Under the pieces are notes generated by a model that searched no databases, was not told where the DNA came from, and saw nothing but the letters and a program-made list of their open reading frames with translations. Source: Distichodus sexfasciatus (lineage: Eukaryota > Chordata > Actinopteri > Characiformes > Distichodontidae). From it: a stretch of DNA of 64,000 nucleotides. The stretch is taken from NCBI GenBank assembly GCA_032718565.1, contig JAVGVS010000008.1, positions 2,107,579-2,171,578 of the forward strand, read 5' to 3'. Shown here piece after piece: positions 29,577 to 43,500 of the stretch (positions within the stretch are counted from its first letter, which is position 1; each line of letters begins with the position of its first letter). The position numbers and the translations under genes are program-made.

Positions 29577-31123
29577 ATGGCACAGCCGAATATGAAATTG
29601 CGAATGCTGATTCTTCTAGCAACAGTCTTGACAATTCCAGGTAAGTTGGCTTCTGAACATTTTTAAGATTCTGTTCATAATCATTGGTTGATTTGTTTCT
29701 CATTAGGGTTGGTTTTAGGGGTAAATGTATTGCATGTGTTGAAGAACTTTCAGCTTCTTGTTAACTTATAGGATGAGACATTATACATAAAGTATTAACT
29801 GTGTTTGCATATGTGTGTGTTGCAGGTGGTGTATGTGAAGAGTCGGAGGTGATTGTGGAGAGCGGCTCAGTAGCAGTGCTCCCATGTTTAATAACTTCTC
29901 CAAATGCACATTCATCAGCAGTCTACTGGAAACGTATTAATGACGAGTGAGTCGTCCATCCTCCGTCCATCCTTTCACCATTCCACCTATTTTTACCACT
30001 GAGCTTCACAGTATTCTTATTTGAATGCGCACATAAAAATCTGTAATAACTACAGTTACTGGGGACCTTACAATGTTGAGCTCTATGTGGACATTCATTT
30101 ATTCAGAAAAGGGTAATGAAACCCCCAGATTTCAGGATGTAAACTGGTAGTCTAGCAAGAAATCACAATATTTACATTATTTTCACATTTCACATAATCA
30201 AATTTTTATTTATCTTGCATATAAATTTAAATTTGCATTATAGTCAGCTAATGTTTGCCAAATAAAGTAATGGAAGCTTATGAAATCCAAAATGCTTATC
30301 CATTAAACAAACACATTGGGCTGGTTTCTCGTTCATGGATTAAGCCTAGTCTTGGACTAAATTGTAGTACCTGTGGAGATTTACCATTCAAACTCAAAGC
30401 TAGTCTAGGCCAAGGCTTAATCCCTGACTGGGAAATTGACCCATTATGTTTAATGCTCTGTAATGCCTCAACTAGGCAAACAGATAATGTGTCTTGTGTC
30501 ATATTTCTTTCCCTCTTGTAAATCTATTTCTTTGCTCTGATAGAAAGCAGACAACGGTGTGGCGAAGGGACAAGAGTGGTCTGGCGTTCCGGTCGGGTGA
30601 CCAAGGCACACGTGTTCACTGCCCTGTGCCAAACTTTGGAAAGGGGGACTACAGTCTTCATATTGAGGGGGTGAGGGAGAGTGATGGAGGAAGGTACCTG
30701 TGTATGGTGGAGGGAGTTAGCAGACTGGTGATGCTACGAGTTGTCAAAGGTATATCATCATCTAATTATCGTACACCCACACTTATTATTATTATTATTA
30801 TTATTATTATCACAACAATTTAATGGAAGAATATTTTTTTTTTTTTTAAGGAAGTAGCTGTTCTAAATTACTAAATTAAAAGTTTAAAATAGTTAAAAAG
30901 ATATACATTTAAAGCATGTTTATAAACACCAAATTTAAAGCCTACCAACCGATAAAATGCTATTCTTTAAAAAATATATTTTAGGTTGATTTAAACACTA
31001 ACTCATGCACAAATATTTACAACATATTTAATGGATCAAAATTACTTTCCAGAAGCAGTTGGAATTTTAAGCCATGAAGGGAATGATCAGTGATGCCAAG
31101 TTCAGTTCGGATTAGTAAAACTT

Positions 31124-31161
<38 letters not shown>

Positions 31162-32302
31162 GGTTCTGTTCAGTGTCCTTTACTCCCAATAAAGTGATGG
31201 AGGGCAGCATGGTGAAGATGAACTGCAACATCACTCCACAACTAAGAGACAGTGTGAACATCCGCTGGGAACTGAACGGCTCTAGTCAGAGCACTGAAAT
31301 AAACAGAGGCACACACACAGTGCGTTATGTAACTCAGAAGGCCGCTGGGCCATGGAGTTGCGTGGTTCGGCACAGAGAAGCAATGGGAAAAGCATCAGCA
31401 TCTCTGCAAGTGGAAGGTAATTTTTTTTTTACAACACCCATGACCTTGAGACTGTTGCGCAGATAGATTTGTGTTTTCAAATGAGTCGGATCTGATCTAA
31501 TTTGGCTTGAACCACCTTTCTCAGGAATCACGTTCCCTAAAGACAACAGTGCGGTGGTATACGCTGATTTGGGCTCCTCTGTCACCCTGCCCTGCATCTT
31601 CTCCGACGGCCTCACTGTAAACAACATCTTCTGGAAGACGTGGTCTGATGCAAAACGCCTGCTCCCTTCATCATCCAAAACACCATGGCAGGGAAACGCT
31701 TCAGCACATTTCGACAACGTGCAGGAGGAAGACGAGGGCCTGTACCAGTGCTCAGGAGAAATAACAGGAGCTGATGGAAAGAGTGGGACAGTGAATAGAG
31801 ACATTCGTTTAGTCGTTGTTCGAGGTGAGCGAAGATTTTCACATTCTAACCCTAACCCTCACATTCTAAATTTAGATAATGTGCTTCTAGAAGTTTCCAG
31901 TGTTGGGGAGTAGCTAACTACAATAAGTGATGGTACTAATTAACGGGGTTTAGTTACTTTTAATCTTTAGTAGTTTGTAGCTTGAATAGCTTCTGTTAAA
32001 AATAGCTTCCGTAACGCTAGTTAGCACTCACACCAAATAACTGCTTTATCAGGATGTTCCACAATTAGTTTTCAGAGTAAAGAGAATAGAAGGAAGAAAA
32101 GAAAAGAAGAAAATAAATAATTAAAAATGCTATTTTGATTATCTTTAATTCCTTCCTTCAATTACATTACACCGTCCAAAAAAGTATTATTAAGGCTTTG
32201 GTCAACATTAAGAATGCTTTTTTGAAGTATAAATTTATGATATGGATCTTTCAAGCACATGTCTAACTCCCAAAATTCAGTAATTATTATTTTTGTCCAA
32301 TT

Positions 32303-32368
<66 letters not shown>

Positions 32369-33364
32369 GTAATAACAATAATAATAATAATAAAAGCATC
32401 ATCATCATCGGCACATGAAGGCACGTGCATTTTAAGGGTTTTGAGGCGCTCTCTGATACTAAACTGGTCTTTTATTTGTTTTTCTGTTCTGACCTGCTGC
32501 AGTTCTGAAGTCATCCTCAAACGGCAGAACAACACTGACCTGTCAGCTCAGTAATTCCAGCCAGGTCACACATTACGAGTGGCTGCGCTGGAACTATGGA
32601 GAAAATGGAACTCAGATGCTCATCTCTGTCCAAAATTCGACCTCAAGCCTTGTGAGCATCGGGCAAGATGAAGCCGAGCTGGGGGAATGGGTTTGCCGCT
32701 TCTACAAGCAGCAATCAGTTTTGGGAAACATAACTTACCACCTGCAGATGACCGGTGAGTGACCATCTAATGTTCTATGTACAAATATGCTAATAATTAA
32801 TAGTCAAAATGTCATGTTTGCAGTAGTGCAGTGTATTTTCATATACCATATTTGACGAAATGGAATATATGTGTACAGTAAATATTAATTAACGCAATAT
32901 TAGTTTTTAAAATTATGAAAATACTTGATTTTTCAAAAGCATTTTAGATTAATAAATCTGTGTTATTTAATGTGCAGGTGGCTTGACAGGACACAAAAAT
33001 GCGGGAAGTAACAAGACAGCCATAATGCTAGGACTTGGCTTTCTATTAATGATCTTAGTCTTAATATTACTGCAGATGTACAAAAACCATCGCAGGGTAA
33101 GTTCTCATACACTTTCTGCCATCATTTAACAGCTAGATTTAAGTACAGGTAATAATTATGATGACCATCAATGTCATTGTCCCAAATCAATTTCTTTTTT
33201 ACTTCTATCTAAACTTGCAGAGAAAAATGATCATGCAGTATCCAGCTATGGAGACTATTGTTCATCTAGCATCTAATGAACGTGAAAGGAGAGAAAGAAG
33301 CAAGGAGAGGGAGAAAAACCTGAAGACTGTCTGCGGTGGAGATCTGAAATCAGAGTGTGTGTGA
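29577..33364 (+). CDS. lag3: CD4/LAG3-family T-cell receptor with four Ig domains, probably LAG3
   Basis: Eight exons join in phase: 29577-29640, 29826-29946, 30544-30749, 31174-31416, 31525-31824, 32503-32754, 32978-33096 and 33221-33364. The product is 482 aa. A signal peptide (1-21) leads to D1 (22-130, split by an intron as in CD4 and LAG3), D2 (131-211), D3 (212-311) and D4 (312-395), each with a paired cysteine pattern ending YLC, WSC, YQC and WVC. A transmembrane helix lies near 408-430 (LGLGFLLMILVLILL) and a basic tail follows. LAG3 is an inhibitory receptor for MHC class II and other ligands. The tail lacks the CxC Lck clasp of CD4 and has YPAMETIVH, close to the FSALEQGIH segment of LAG3; D2 GPWSCVV and D4 WVCRFYKQQ also fit LAG3. 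Its neighbours support the CD4-LAG3 locus. CD4 itself is less likely. Confidence 0.75.
30318..30442. mobile_element. Foldback MITE in lag3 intron 2
   Basis: The left arm GGATTAAGCCTAGTCTTGGA and the right arm GTCTAGGCCAAGGCTTAATCC are imperfect inverted copies, so the whole 125 bp is palindromic. It is a common fish repeat type and carries no reading frame. Confidence 0.6.
31899..32035 (+). mobile_element. hAT-like repeat end in lag3 intron 5
   Basis: It starts CAGTGTTGGGGAGTAGCTAA, then CTACA, the usual opening of a widespread fish hAT-type repeat. No matching inverted end is visible nearby. Confidence 0.4.
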
Positions 33365-33645
33365 ATCGTTTGGTGTTCAGGGCAAACTGCTGTCCTATGT
33401 GTATTATTTATGTAAATGTGTGTGTGTGTGTGTGTGTGTAGCCATGTATTTATCTCATTGTGGGACATTTTCTCCCCTAAAATCTTGTTTATCTGTTTTT
33501 TTGGGCTTTGTGGGGACATTTGAGAAGTCCCCATGAGGAAAAACGACTTTATAGAAAATGTGCTTGTTTTATTTGAGAAACTAAAAGAGGTAAAAGATGT
33601 GCTTTTGGTTACTGAGGTTAAGGTTAGGGTTAAGAATACAGAGAC

Positions 33646-33684
<39 letters not shown>

Positions 33685-33779
33685 TCAAAAAGCAAAGAAT
33701 TGTAGCATGAATCCATGTAAATACTGATACTACATTTTTTTGAAATCTGATTTTTATCAATGACTGAAAAATGTACAGA

Positions 33780-33785
33780 AATAAA
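33780..33785 (+). terminator. lag3: lag3 polyadenylation signal
   Basis: AATAAA lies about 415 bp after the stop codon and is the first good signal in the 3' UTR. The UTR holds GT and GA microsatellites. Confidence 0.6.
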
Positions 33786-34431
33786 AACTTGTGATCCTTT
33801 AACATGTCATCATTTAGACTTTTTTGTACATTATTTACAGTTGAAAATGTTACATTTATTATACCCACAGGTAAATAGTATGCTGTTAAGTTTTGCCAAA
33901 TAACACATTTCAATAATATTGATACATAGAAAAGGGTGACAAATATCATGCATGTTTTATGGATTATAGTTCATTATGATTTTTTTAAAAACACAAAAGC
34001 ATATTGTGTGTAGGAAAAATGGCCATTTCTACATTTATCACTGCCTGAAATACCGCAAATTAAATTATCTACAGATGCTGTTTAAATAAAGATAAGTAAT
34101 GTAAAGGAAATTGTAAACATGTCCACATGTATTTACAAAATTAAAATATTGTGTACTCTTGTCAAAAGGCTATGTGATAAGACCTGTTAATATCTATACA
34201 TTTTACAACATTGTACACTCTGTGTGCAAGGGAAAACAGCATTAAATCAAGTATTTAGTGTAAGTATTGCAGCACATCACCATTCTTCTAAACACGCACT
34301 GGTTTTAAAGATGAAAGTGTGGTGCAATGACATTAAAAAACATTCTAATGCTTCTCTGCTGGATTCTGCTCTACTACGTTTCTAAGATTATCTTTTAACA
34401 GCATTCAAGTTGAAAAAATGCTGACAGTGTT

Positions 34432-34440
34432 CTTTATTTC
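34432..34440 (-). terminator. plekhg6: plekhg6 polyadenylation signal
   Basis: CTTTATTTC on the plus strand gives AATAAAG on the minus strand about 125 bp after the plekhg6 stop. It lies some 650 bp from the lag3 signal, so the two genes end tail to tail. Confidence 0.55.
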
Positions 34441-34563
34441 ACTCTGCACAGTTTGTTGCAGAAGTCTAGACAGCATTACTACACTTCATCATAATGCAAA
34501 CAGCACCTGTTCCCCTTTCCCTGAACAGGCAACATGTAGCAGTCTAATTCTGTGTCCACGGCT

Positions 34564-37500
34564 CTACACCTCACTGCACTCCCCCTCTTCACATTTAGGG
34601 GTGTTGTTAGGTTTGCTCCCGCTCAGGGTTTGGTCAATCAAGGCCACCAATCCACCACTGGGCCTCAAAAATTCTAGCACCTCGTCGTCATCGAAGCACC
34701 ATCCTGGCCAATCTACACTCGCCCCCAGTGGAGTGGAAGGACTAAAGCAAAGCAGCAAAGAAAAGAAAAGACATGGTAAGAAAAGCAATTCCTTTCTGAA
34801 TCATCTTTCTATTTGGTTAGCACTTCATTTCCCATTTCTATAAATGTCAGGATAATATTCATTCATGCATTATCTGAACCGCTTAATCCCTATCAGGGTG
34901 GCGCGAGGACCGGAGCCTCTTCCGGGAACTACGGGCGCAAGGCGGGGAACAACCCTGGGCAGGCACCAACACATCACAGGGCACACACACTCACACAATC
35001 ATACTCTCATTCACACCTTACGGGGCCAATTTAGAGTCACCAATTTGCCTACAGTGCATGCTTTTGGAATGTGGGAGGAAACTGGAGCACCCGGAGAAAA
35101 CCCACGCGGACAGGGGGAGAGCAAGCAGACTCCACACAGAAAGGCCCTACGGCCAACCTGGGGATATAACCCAGGACCTTCTCGCTGTGAGGCGGCAGCG
35201 CTAAACACTGCGATCCCAAGCTGCCCCTTCAGGATAATATTTGTAACTTATTAAATGTGACAATGTGTGTAAATATTAGCACTCTCCTGTTTCTGTAGAG
35301 AGGTTTCATGTAATATTGTCTTCTTGTTCTTGGTCTAAAATTATGCAATTCAGAATATATTAGTGTATAATTTCCCCGCTATCATCTTCAACTGAGAGAC
35401 GAGTTTCAACTGACCCAGCACAAAAGCACTGTGTGGGCAGAAGAACATAGCAAAGGCAAGTTCTAAATATCAATTCAACAGAAAGAAATCTCTCATTTTA
35501 CAGTCATTTCTTTATGGAAAAAAACAGCATGATCTAACTGACCAATTTCAGTTTCAAGTAATAATTCCACAGGGTAATTTTTAATTATATTATTACGTAT
35601 TCATGGGTAACTCCTCAACACGCAAGTATATATTTTTAGAAATGACTTTTAGAATTTTTTTATATTCCAGTTCAAAATGAACAGTATCGTACTATTCAAT
35701 GTCAGTCGAACATTAGATAGTGACAAAGAAATCGAAGCAGTGGACATTTCTTTTTCTAACCTGTTTTTCCTTTCAATGTAAATGTCGTCCACACTGCACT
35801 CCCTGTCTCGGAGTAGGGAACTTTTCTCTTGTGGGTTGAACACCTCCGCCACTTCCGTCTCTGTCTCTCGTTCACCTTCTGATGGTGATGGCGTGGTGGA
35901 GACGAGGTTAACACGTGAAAGAGCATTATTTCCTCCCAGTTTTCCCTCTCTTTTTGCAGTCCCACGCTCCCTCTCTCTCTCTTTGGCCCTCTCCAGAAGG
36001 CCTTGGAGGGGCGATGGGTGCAGTTGGGGGTCAAGACCTGGTGGGGGTGAGGGACATGGCATGGGAACACTTTTGTGTACATTGTGTGCAGGTTGGTAGA
36101 CAAGCTCGGGTGTGGAGGAACTCCTGTTGCTTTTCATTTTGGGTATTTTTAGAGAGTTCTGGTCAGGCTTTCCGTTTGGAAGCTCTGGCTCAGAGACGGT
36201 TTGTGGATCTGTGGATGATGTGTCACTAGGCATGTTCCAGAACACGCTCTTATTTGACTTTAAGGACCCCAGCTTTAGCACTCGATGGGTGTCCTGGGAA
36301 TTGGAGGAGATGGAAGACTCGCGTAAGCTATGGCTCCCATCAGAGTCTGAGTTTGAGGAGGAATTCTTGTGTGTTATTCCCGTGTCATCTGACAACTTTC
36401 TGCAGTTCTGGGGTTTGTCAGAAAGTTGAAAATTGACTGGTTGCTTCCTCCGTAATCTTGGAGACTTCAGCTGACGGGAAAACCTTGATGATTCTGAGCA
36501 AGTCTCATTTTCTTCATCTGTCTGGACTTTCCTGGAGTCTTCCGAAGCCTTTGATTCCTGCAACTGGCTCACAGAATCTTGTTTCCTTTTTCCTTTATCT
36601 TTATTCTTTGAAGTGGATCCTCCGATCTTTTTATTTCTGACAGGTTCAAAATTCATAGGTTCACTTGCCATCAAGTTGCTGGGTGATGCCTGGCTTGATA
36701 TGCCTTCCTCTATTTTTCTACCTGCTAACAAAGGATGTGAACCGTTAGACGTGCTGGCCTTGGGTGAGTCTCTATAGGAAGTGCCACTGATGTCTGGGGG
36801 TGACAGTGGCACATGATTCCATGTCACACGTCTTTCATTCATCAAAATACTGCTCTCATCTTGGTGTCCATTAATGACTATCACTGTTTCTTTTGGTTCT
36901 TGTTCCTCTTTGTCCCTCTTTGTGTCCTCGATGTCCTCTCTGCTGGCAGAAGTAAATGCCTCTAGCTCCTCTAACTCATCCAGTGTAATTATTCCCTTTT
37001 TCCTTAAAGTTTCCAAAGCAGTCTGCAATTCAGCAACAGCAAAATGTTTGTTAACAGTCATTACATATATATTTGCATATTTTCGGTACATATTTATCAT
37101 ATTGTCACCATATTTAGTGACCATATGATTAGGGGCTTGAAATTGTGATAAATCACTCATGCATGTGGTCTTCCTGAGGGATTTTTACTGAGGGACGTAC
37201 CTGGGCACGGTGTATCTCAGTTACCCACAACGAGCAACTGTCTGTGCTGGGGGCAGACACACTGTACACATTGATAGCACAGTCCAGATCACTGACCTCC
37301 AATAGTACAAAAGAGCCTTAGATTGGAGAGAGAGAAACATACCAGTCCAAAACAACGCAAAAACATAACATTTTCTGTATGTACTAACATTTAAATACAC
37401 TGTTTTTCTACAATAACAAAATCTCCTTTAATGAACACTGAACACTGTAGGTGTAATGTTGTGTGGAACAGCTACATTGGACATCTACAAACAGTGATTA

Positions 37501-40500
37501 AGCTACAGTGTTGACATCTGGATGAAAAAAAATAAACATGGCATCAATTTAAATGTGAAACACTTTTTTTAAATAAATGTTTACATGGACTTATCAGAAG
37601 ATATATAGGTTGCTTAGTTTGAAATTAAGACATTTAATGAAGACATTTAACGTAGAATTACCAGATATCGTAAGATCTACAGCAACACACCAAGACATGA
37701 ATATGTAGCATTGTTGTTGAAATTTTATCTACTACAACAGAAATGACAAGAATTAAAATTAAAAGAAAAAGGGAAGTGGGTAGTGATATTTAGTGTGATT
37801 GTTGTACTCTGATTCAAGTTCAATTTATCCAAGAATAATTGCAAATCCACATTTTATATAGTAGAATTCTTAAATCCTATATATGCACAATTTTCAAAGT
37901 TTAAATAGTGTAATTCACCAATTAAGCTCATGATCATGGCACGAATAACTTGGATGTCTTATTTGGATTAGAGCTGGTGTTTATGTTGATTACAGTGCTA
38001 TGCCAGTTACAAAGGTTGATAGTGGAAATATGCTTTCTACTGCACTCAGATTAACCACAATAAAAGCCTGTACTCATTTGAACCTGCTGTCAGACATTTG
38101 CATCTCTCAATGCTAGAATGTACCGCAAGAAATTTTTAAAGGAAATTTCCACTCCAATCTAGACACATGCAAATCATGGGAAAAATCCAACTTCAGTTTT
38201 CTCAGACACTTGACTGAATCCACCAAAATCTGTGTCTGTCTATAGAAATACTTCATTTATTGTTGTTTTACTTACTTTAAGAACATATTGCCTATAAAGT
38301 CATTTTATGAATATTTTATTTTAAAAAGATAATGTGTGTTTAGCAGTTGGAATAATGAAATAATGCACAGTTTTCCATTCTAGGTCAAAGCAGAGTTTCA
38401 TAAAGTAGAATCATTCTTTTGTTCTGAGTTTGCAACGTTACTACAAATAGAGGCTGCACAATAAACGCTGTTGATGCAGCTCTGCAGAATCAAGAAATAC
38501 CCCTCCCATGTTTGCTATGGAAACCTGACTAGCAAGTGGAAACTATCTAGCACCTCAGTGCTTTATTATAATGACTTAGTCAGGAAGCTAACTAAAAAGG
38601 AGAAATAATGCAAAGAAAGAATTCTTGTTCGTATACATTTCGAATACATTCTTATCTGTCAACTCAATCCAAATCCTTTTAATGGAAGAAATATCATCAA
38701 ACATCTTCTAGTTGACATGAACTTGACAAATTGTCTGAAACATTTTTGAATTAAGACGATGGTTTGGCTGACCTCAATTCACGGTTAACGTTTGTATTGT
38801 AATTAGCCGCTAGAGGGCGTTTTGGCTTAAATATTTTTGTATGGACGTCTTGTTTACAGTCAGTATACTTAGTCAGGAATTACCCGTTTTAAAACTTTGC
38901 TTAAACAAGTAATTTTAAACGCAGCTTTTCATTATATCTGTACAATTTTAACCAGTTATTAGTCCACTGTGTATTTTTAATAGGCGAGAGAAAAACTGTG
39001 GTCCGGAGCTTGACTTAGTAAACCTAGATATCACCCGCCATTGGTAAGTGTTCATTACCATGGGCATCGTAGTGGGGTGAAAAGTGGGACAGTCTTTTGT
39101 TTTATTATTGGGAGGAGGCCCAAGGAGACTGCTTGTGTTTATTGCCCAGAATTAGGTGCCACGTCTGTGTTCATTACTCACTGAACTTTGAAAAGGGGAG
39201 AATGATGGTTCATCAAATCCACTGTAAAGTGGGTCTAATAAATGCTTCACCTGCATAATTAAACAAGTAGAATCAAAACCTGACTGGATTTGCTGAAGCA
39301 AGATTTTCATGTCCAACATATCTGCTTCTGTGCAGAAATGTTACTGCCTCTTCATTTTAAGCTTAGAATAATGAGCTTCTATATCTGGAAATCTGTTTTA
39401 GATGCATTGCTTCTTAAGAACATAAGATTACTACAGTGAACGTAAAACTCACTTCCGTCCTTGAGCACAGCACAGCGTATTCTCTCCAGGGACAGCGGGG
39501 GGCGCACTACCTTCAGCTTGTCTGTTTTCTTCTGGCTTTTGGTCAGGAGCAGCACATCCGTGAGAAGCAGCATCACCACTTCCAGCTAAGGACACAACAC
39601 AGCAAGATGTCCTGAATGAATGTCTGGCTCAAGTGTTAGAAAACTACCATGAGCAGTTGCGACTTCGCTCACCTTGCTGTCCTTCTTTCCTCTGACCTTC
39701 ATGGTCTCTGCCATCAGTAGCTTACGTATGTTGGGAGGTTCCACTCCTCGTATGGCTCTTGTCAAATCAAAGTGACACAGCTCATGCATATGCTGGAAGC
39801 CCAACATGTCCACAGTTAATGACATTTCTACATTTACTTTTAGATTTATGACATTTAACAGAGATTCTAATCCAGAGTGACTACCATTTCCAAATTACAG
39901 GGACAGTCTCTCTGGGGCAACTTGCTCAGGGTCCCAATAGTGGCAGTGATGAACATGGGATAGAGGTGGCTTATGGCCACCTGATCAGTAAGTGAGTATA
40001 CGTATACAAGCTGCCACCACGCCACATTGAATCAAAAATTCCTCCAAGATAACTGACTATTCATTTACCTTGTCTATTTCTTCACTCATTCCGGGCATCT
40101 CATATCCCTCTATTCTTTGAGAAAGGTCAGACAGAGCCAACTCATCAATCTTAAACTGTAGGTAGTCATTGATGCTGTCCAGGAACTGACTGACACTGGT
40201 CAGCTGAGTGAATAGAAAGTGATGACAAACTTATTATTGCATAGTTGATCTGAATATAATATAGACTTTGTTTAACATGAGAGATGGTTGATGTACTGAT
40301 CTGGTTTGCGCCTCACCATGCGATGGAGTGCCCGCTGTGTGTGGGGGTCTTCAGTAGTCTTCAGAATGGACTTTAAAAGCAAGGGGTACTTTGTGATTCT
40401 TTGGTGAGGTTTTGCCTGCATGTCACCCAAACGCATTCGTCCACACTGGGGATGAGTCTCGACCCACTGAATAGAGGACACCCAGATTAGACAAAAAGAA

Positions 40501-43500
40501 AAAAACTGGTTTTTATTTTGGCATGTTTATACAGATGTTAAGTTTGCCTATGTGTGTAAGTGTATTTAGTAAATGGTGAACACATTAAATCTGATTTTGA
40601 CTGCGGTACCGTGAGAAATATATTGAAGTGTGGATTTGTTTCTAGTTGTTTGCGTGTAAACTCCACATTCCTCTCCTCCTCCCAACAATACTCCAAGTAT
40701 GCAGTGAAACGCTGTTCAAACTATAAGACAAAACGAATGAAACATTACCTCCTGTTTTGGACTCTGTGTACAGGACATTGGAAATGTGCACCAGATCAGA
40801 TCTACATCTCTGCAGAACATTTATACCAGGAGATGCAAGACCACAGCGACCAGGATCAATCAGAGACTATCCTCAGTCAATAAGACTTCTTAACCAGGCC
40901 GTGCCAACATAATTTAAAAATATCTCACCTGCCATCATGTCATTCAAGTCTGTTTACATCACCAGCAAATTAGCACACTGTACATGGATAGTCTGTTCCA
41001 TTACATTTGCAAACCGTTCTGATCATGTTTAAAATTGTGATGTTTATTGAAAATATATATACTTTCATTACCTTAGTTTTAGAATTTTTTTAATGTTCTT
41101 TCATTTATTTGTACTCTTTATTGTACCAACTTATAGCACACTCAGGGCACATTTCACTTTGTGTTGTAGTTGCATAACTTTGAATATCAGTCTTTGAGAA
41201 AAGAAACAGGTTCTATAAATCAGATGCATGACCGACACTGTGTAATGGCAAATACCTGGAGACATCCAGGCTCAAGTTTCAAAGGGTCAAATGGCTGTCT
41301 GGTCCGCCGCACATCTTCTAGCATGGGGCACATCACTTCATGCCAGAAGAGTTTATGGGCAGTGACGATGGAAGGAAGGTTGGAGAAGAGCTGTGCTGAC
41401 CCAACCTGAAAGGAAACAAAAGAGTGAGATGACTGAAGTGACGGCCAGAGCTTTACCCAGGTCTGTTCTCACCCTCCCACACACACTCTTCAGACACGCT
41501 CACAATTAGATTGTTTTCCATCTTGACAGCAGAAACGATCTTCTTTTCCATTGTGACAAATTCAGAGGTGCTATATATTATTTTTTTAAATGGAAAAACT
41601 TTCTAAATATGGCAAGATACTTTATACACTTTATACACAACTCCACTGTCACCAAAGCATGGTGTATGCATAGTGAATGTAAAAGCATCCAAACACACTG
41701 ATTTTTAGAATTTTTTGGACAGACCTCTTGCAGAAACCCAGACTGATGAACATAGTCCAATGCAGCCAGAACAAGCTGTAAAAATATGCAAGCACGGTCA
41801 GAAAAAAGTTCATAGGCATTTTATTATTTTCACATAATTAGTACTGTAACATCTTACATCAGTGATGATGGTGAGCTTGTTGATGTAAATAATTTCTGTG
41901 TGAATGAGTTCCCACAGCGCCTCCTGTTGGAGCCTCTGGCTTTTTGACATTGTCTTGGCAGATACACAAAGTTAGATAAATTAACATTTTGACATTGTAT
42001 TGACACTTTCATTTAATGTAACATACCAATGTAATTGCCATGTCCTTTACCATTCATGCTCACTAATTCTATCTGGGTGCATTCCTTCTCTAGCTTAATT
42101 TTTTCCTTTACACGTGCTGCCTTCCATTTCTTTTTCACATCTCTCATTCAAAGCACCACAAAGAAATGTGACTACTGCATTTGACCCATCGAAGAAGGAG
42201 CAGTGTGCAACTTTTGCACTCACGGGTACCTCAGTCATACCTTTATTGGTCCAGGACTTGACCCGGCGACCTTCCGATCACAAGGCCAACTCTCTAACCG
42301 TTATGCTACCAACTGCCCCAGTTGATGTTATGTTGACCCTTCCCACTTTCCTTGCTTCTCACTCTCACTCTCTGTCTTCCTTCTTGCTGCTGCTTTTGTC
42401 TATTAATACCTCAGAATGCTCTACAATGTCTGTCCAGTTCCTCTCCAGAACATCAGTGTCATCCTCCTGACTCCATCTCCAGCGCAGCTCACTGGGTAAA
42501 GAGAAAGACTCCAGGGCCTTCTTCAGTGCCTCAACTTGCCCCTGGCCTCCAACATTAGTCCCTCGCTCCTGAGACAGAGAGAATTCATTTTTTAATGGGA
42601 ACTTCTTCGTAATGAATGAGATTAACTGTAATTCACTATATCACATCTTTAATCATTCTGCACCTATGATTTTTAATATAATTTTTATTTTTATAATTTT
42701 CTGCATTGTCAGATAAACAAAAACATTAAATTTTGTTTTAAAGCAGAACTTGCTGTTGACTAAAATCTTATATTAAAATCTTTAATTCTGTTTGAAGTCT
42801 TTATAAATGTATAAATATTTTCTATGCATAGTTTTAGTCTGTTATGTGCTTTGTGATGAAGTAAATAAAAATAATATACTCAGACAGAACATAGATTTCA
42901 GCACCTCCTGTGTCTTTTCAGGTGCCCCCTGACTGAACAGTGACTGCATGAGAGCTCCTCGAGACTTTGTGGCACCAGACGTTCCCTTACTCACGGTAGA
43001 AAAGTCTACAGGAGACCTTTGCTTCTTCTTCTATGGACGTTAGGAATTAGATACACAAAGTTAGATAAACTATAACCACTAATACAACTGTACTTCTTAA
43101 AAAAAAAAAACACCCACCATTTCATGTTGGGGCAGTACAATAACATTTCTGTTCATTCATATACAACAGTAAACTGCAACTTAAGAGTAGGACTTATTAA
43201 GTCTTATCCTCTTATAAAGTAAAAAGTGAAAAGTGATTATTTGTCATTGTGAACAATACTGGTATTGGTAATGCAGGGCTACGTTTACATAAAGAGCAGG
43301 TGTCTGTTCTGCAGCATGAGTGAACAGTGTGAGACAGTAAATACCCCAGGGCATAGCCGGGGTGGCTAATCCGGAAGTTCAAGAGGATGGGCCGCTTGGC
43401 CTTTGGGTTGGTCGAAAGTAAAATATTTTAGTGTAAGATGGGATTTATTTTTGAGTCAGTGTTTTACTGATTTTGTGTTTTAAAAAGTTTCATGCAACAA

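Noticed and set aside
33221..33364. CxC Lck-binding motif that would mark CD4
   Set aside because: The two tail cysteines are eight positions apart, so no CxC is present.
35649..35760. Continuation of the large plekhg6 exon to an in-frame stop
   Set aside because: A donor (ACAG|GTTAGA) at 35761 joins in phase to a final acidic exon at 34564-34741, which makes better sense of the protein; the run-on ends in an AT-rich, low-information tail. An alternative short isoform cannot be excluded.
35782..36429. Plus-strand frames over 100 codons
   Set aside because: They are antisense shadows of the plekhg6 C-terminal exon.
37023..37160. Met-starting N-terminus for the large minus-strand frame at 37160
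   Set aside because: It is intron sequence. The acceptor TTGAATTGCAG-type site at 37023 and the PH-domain exon at 37201-37316 join in phase.
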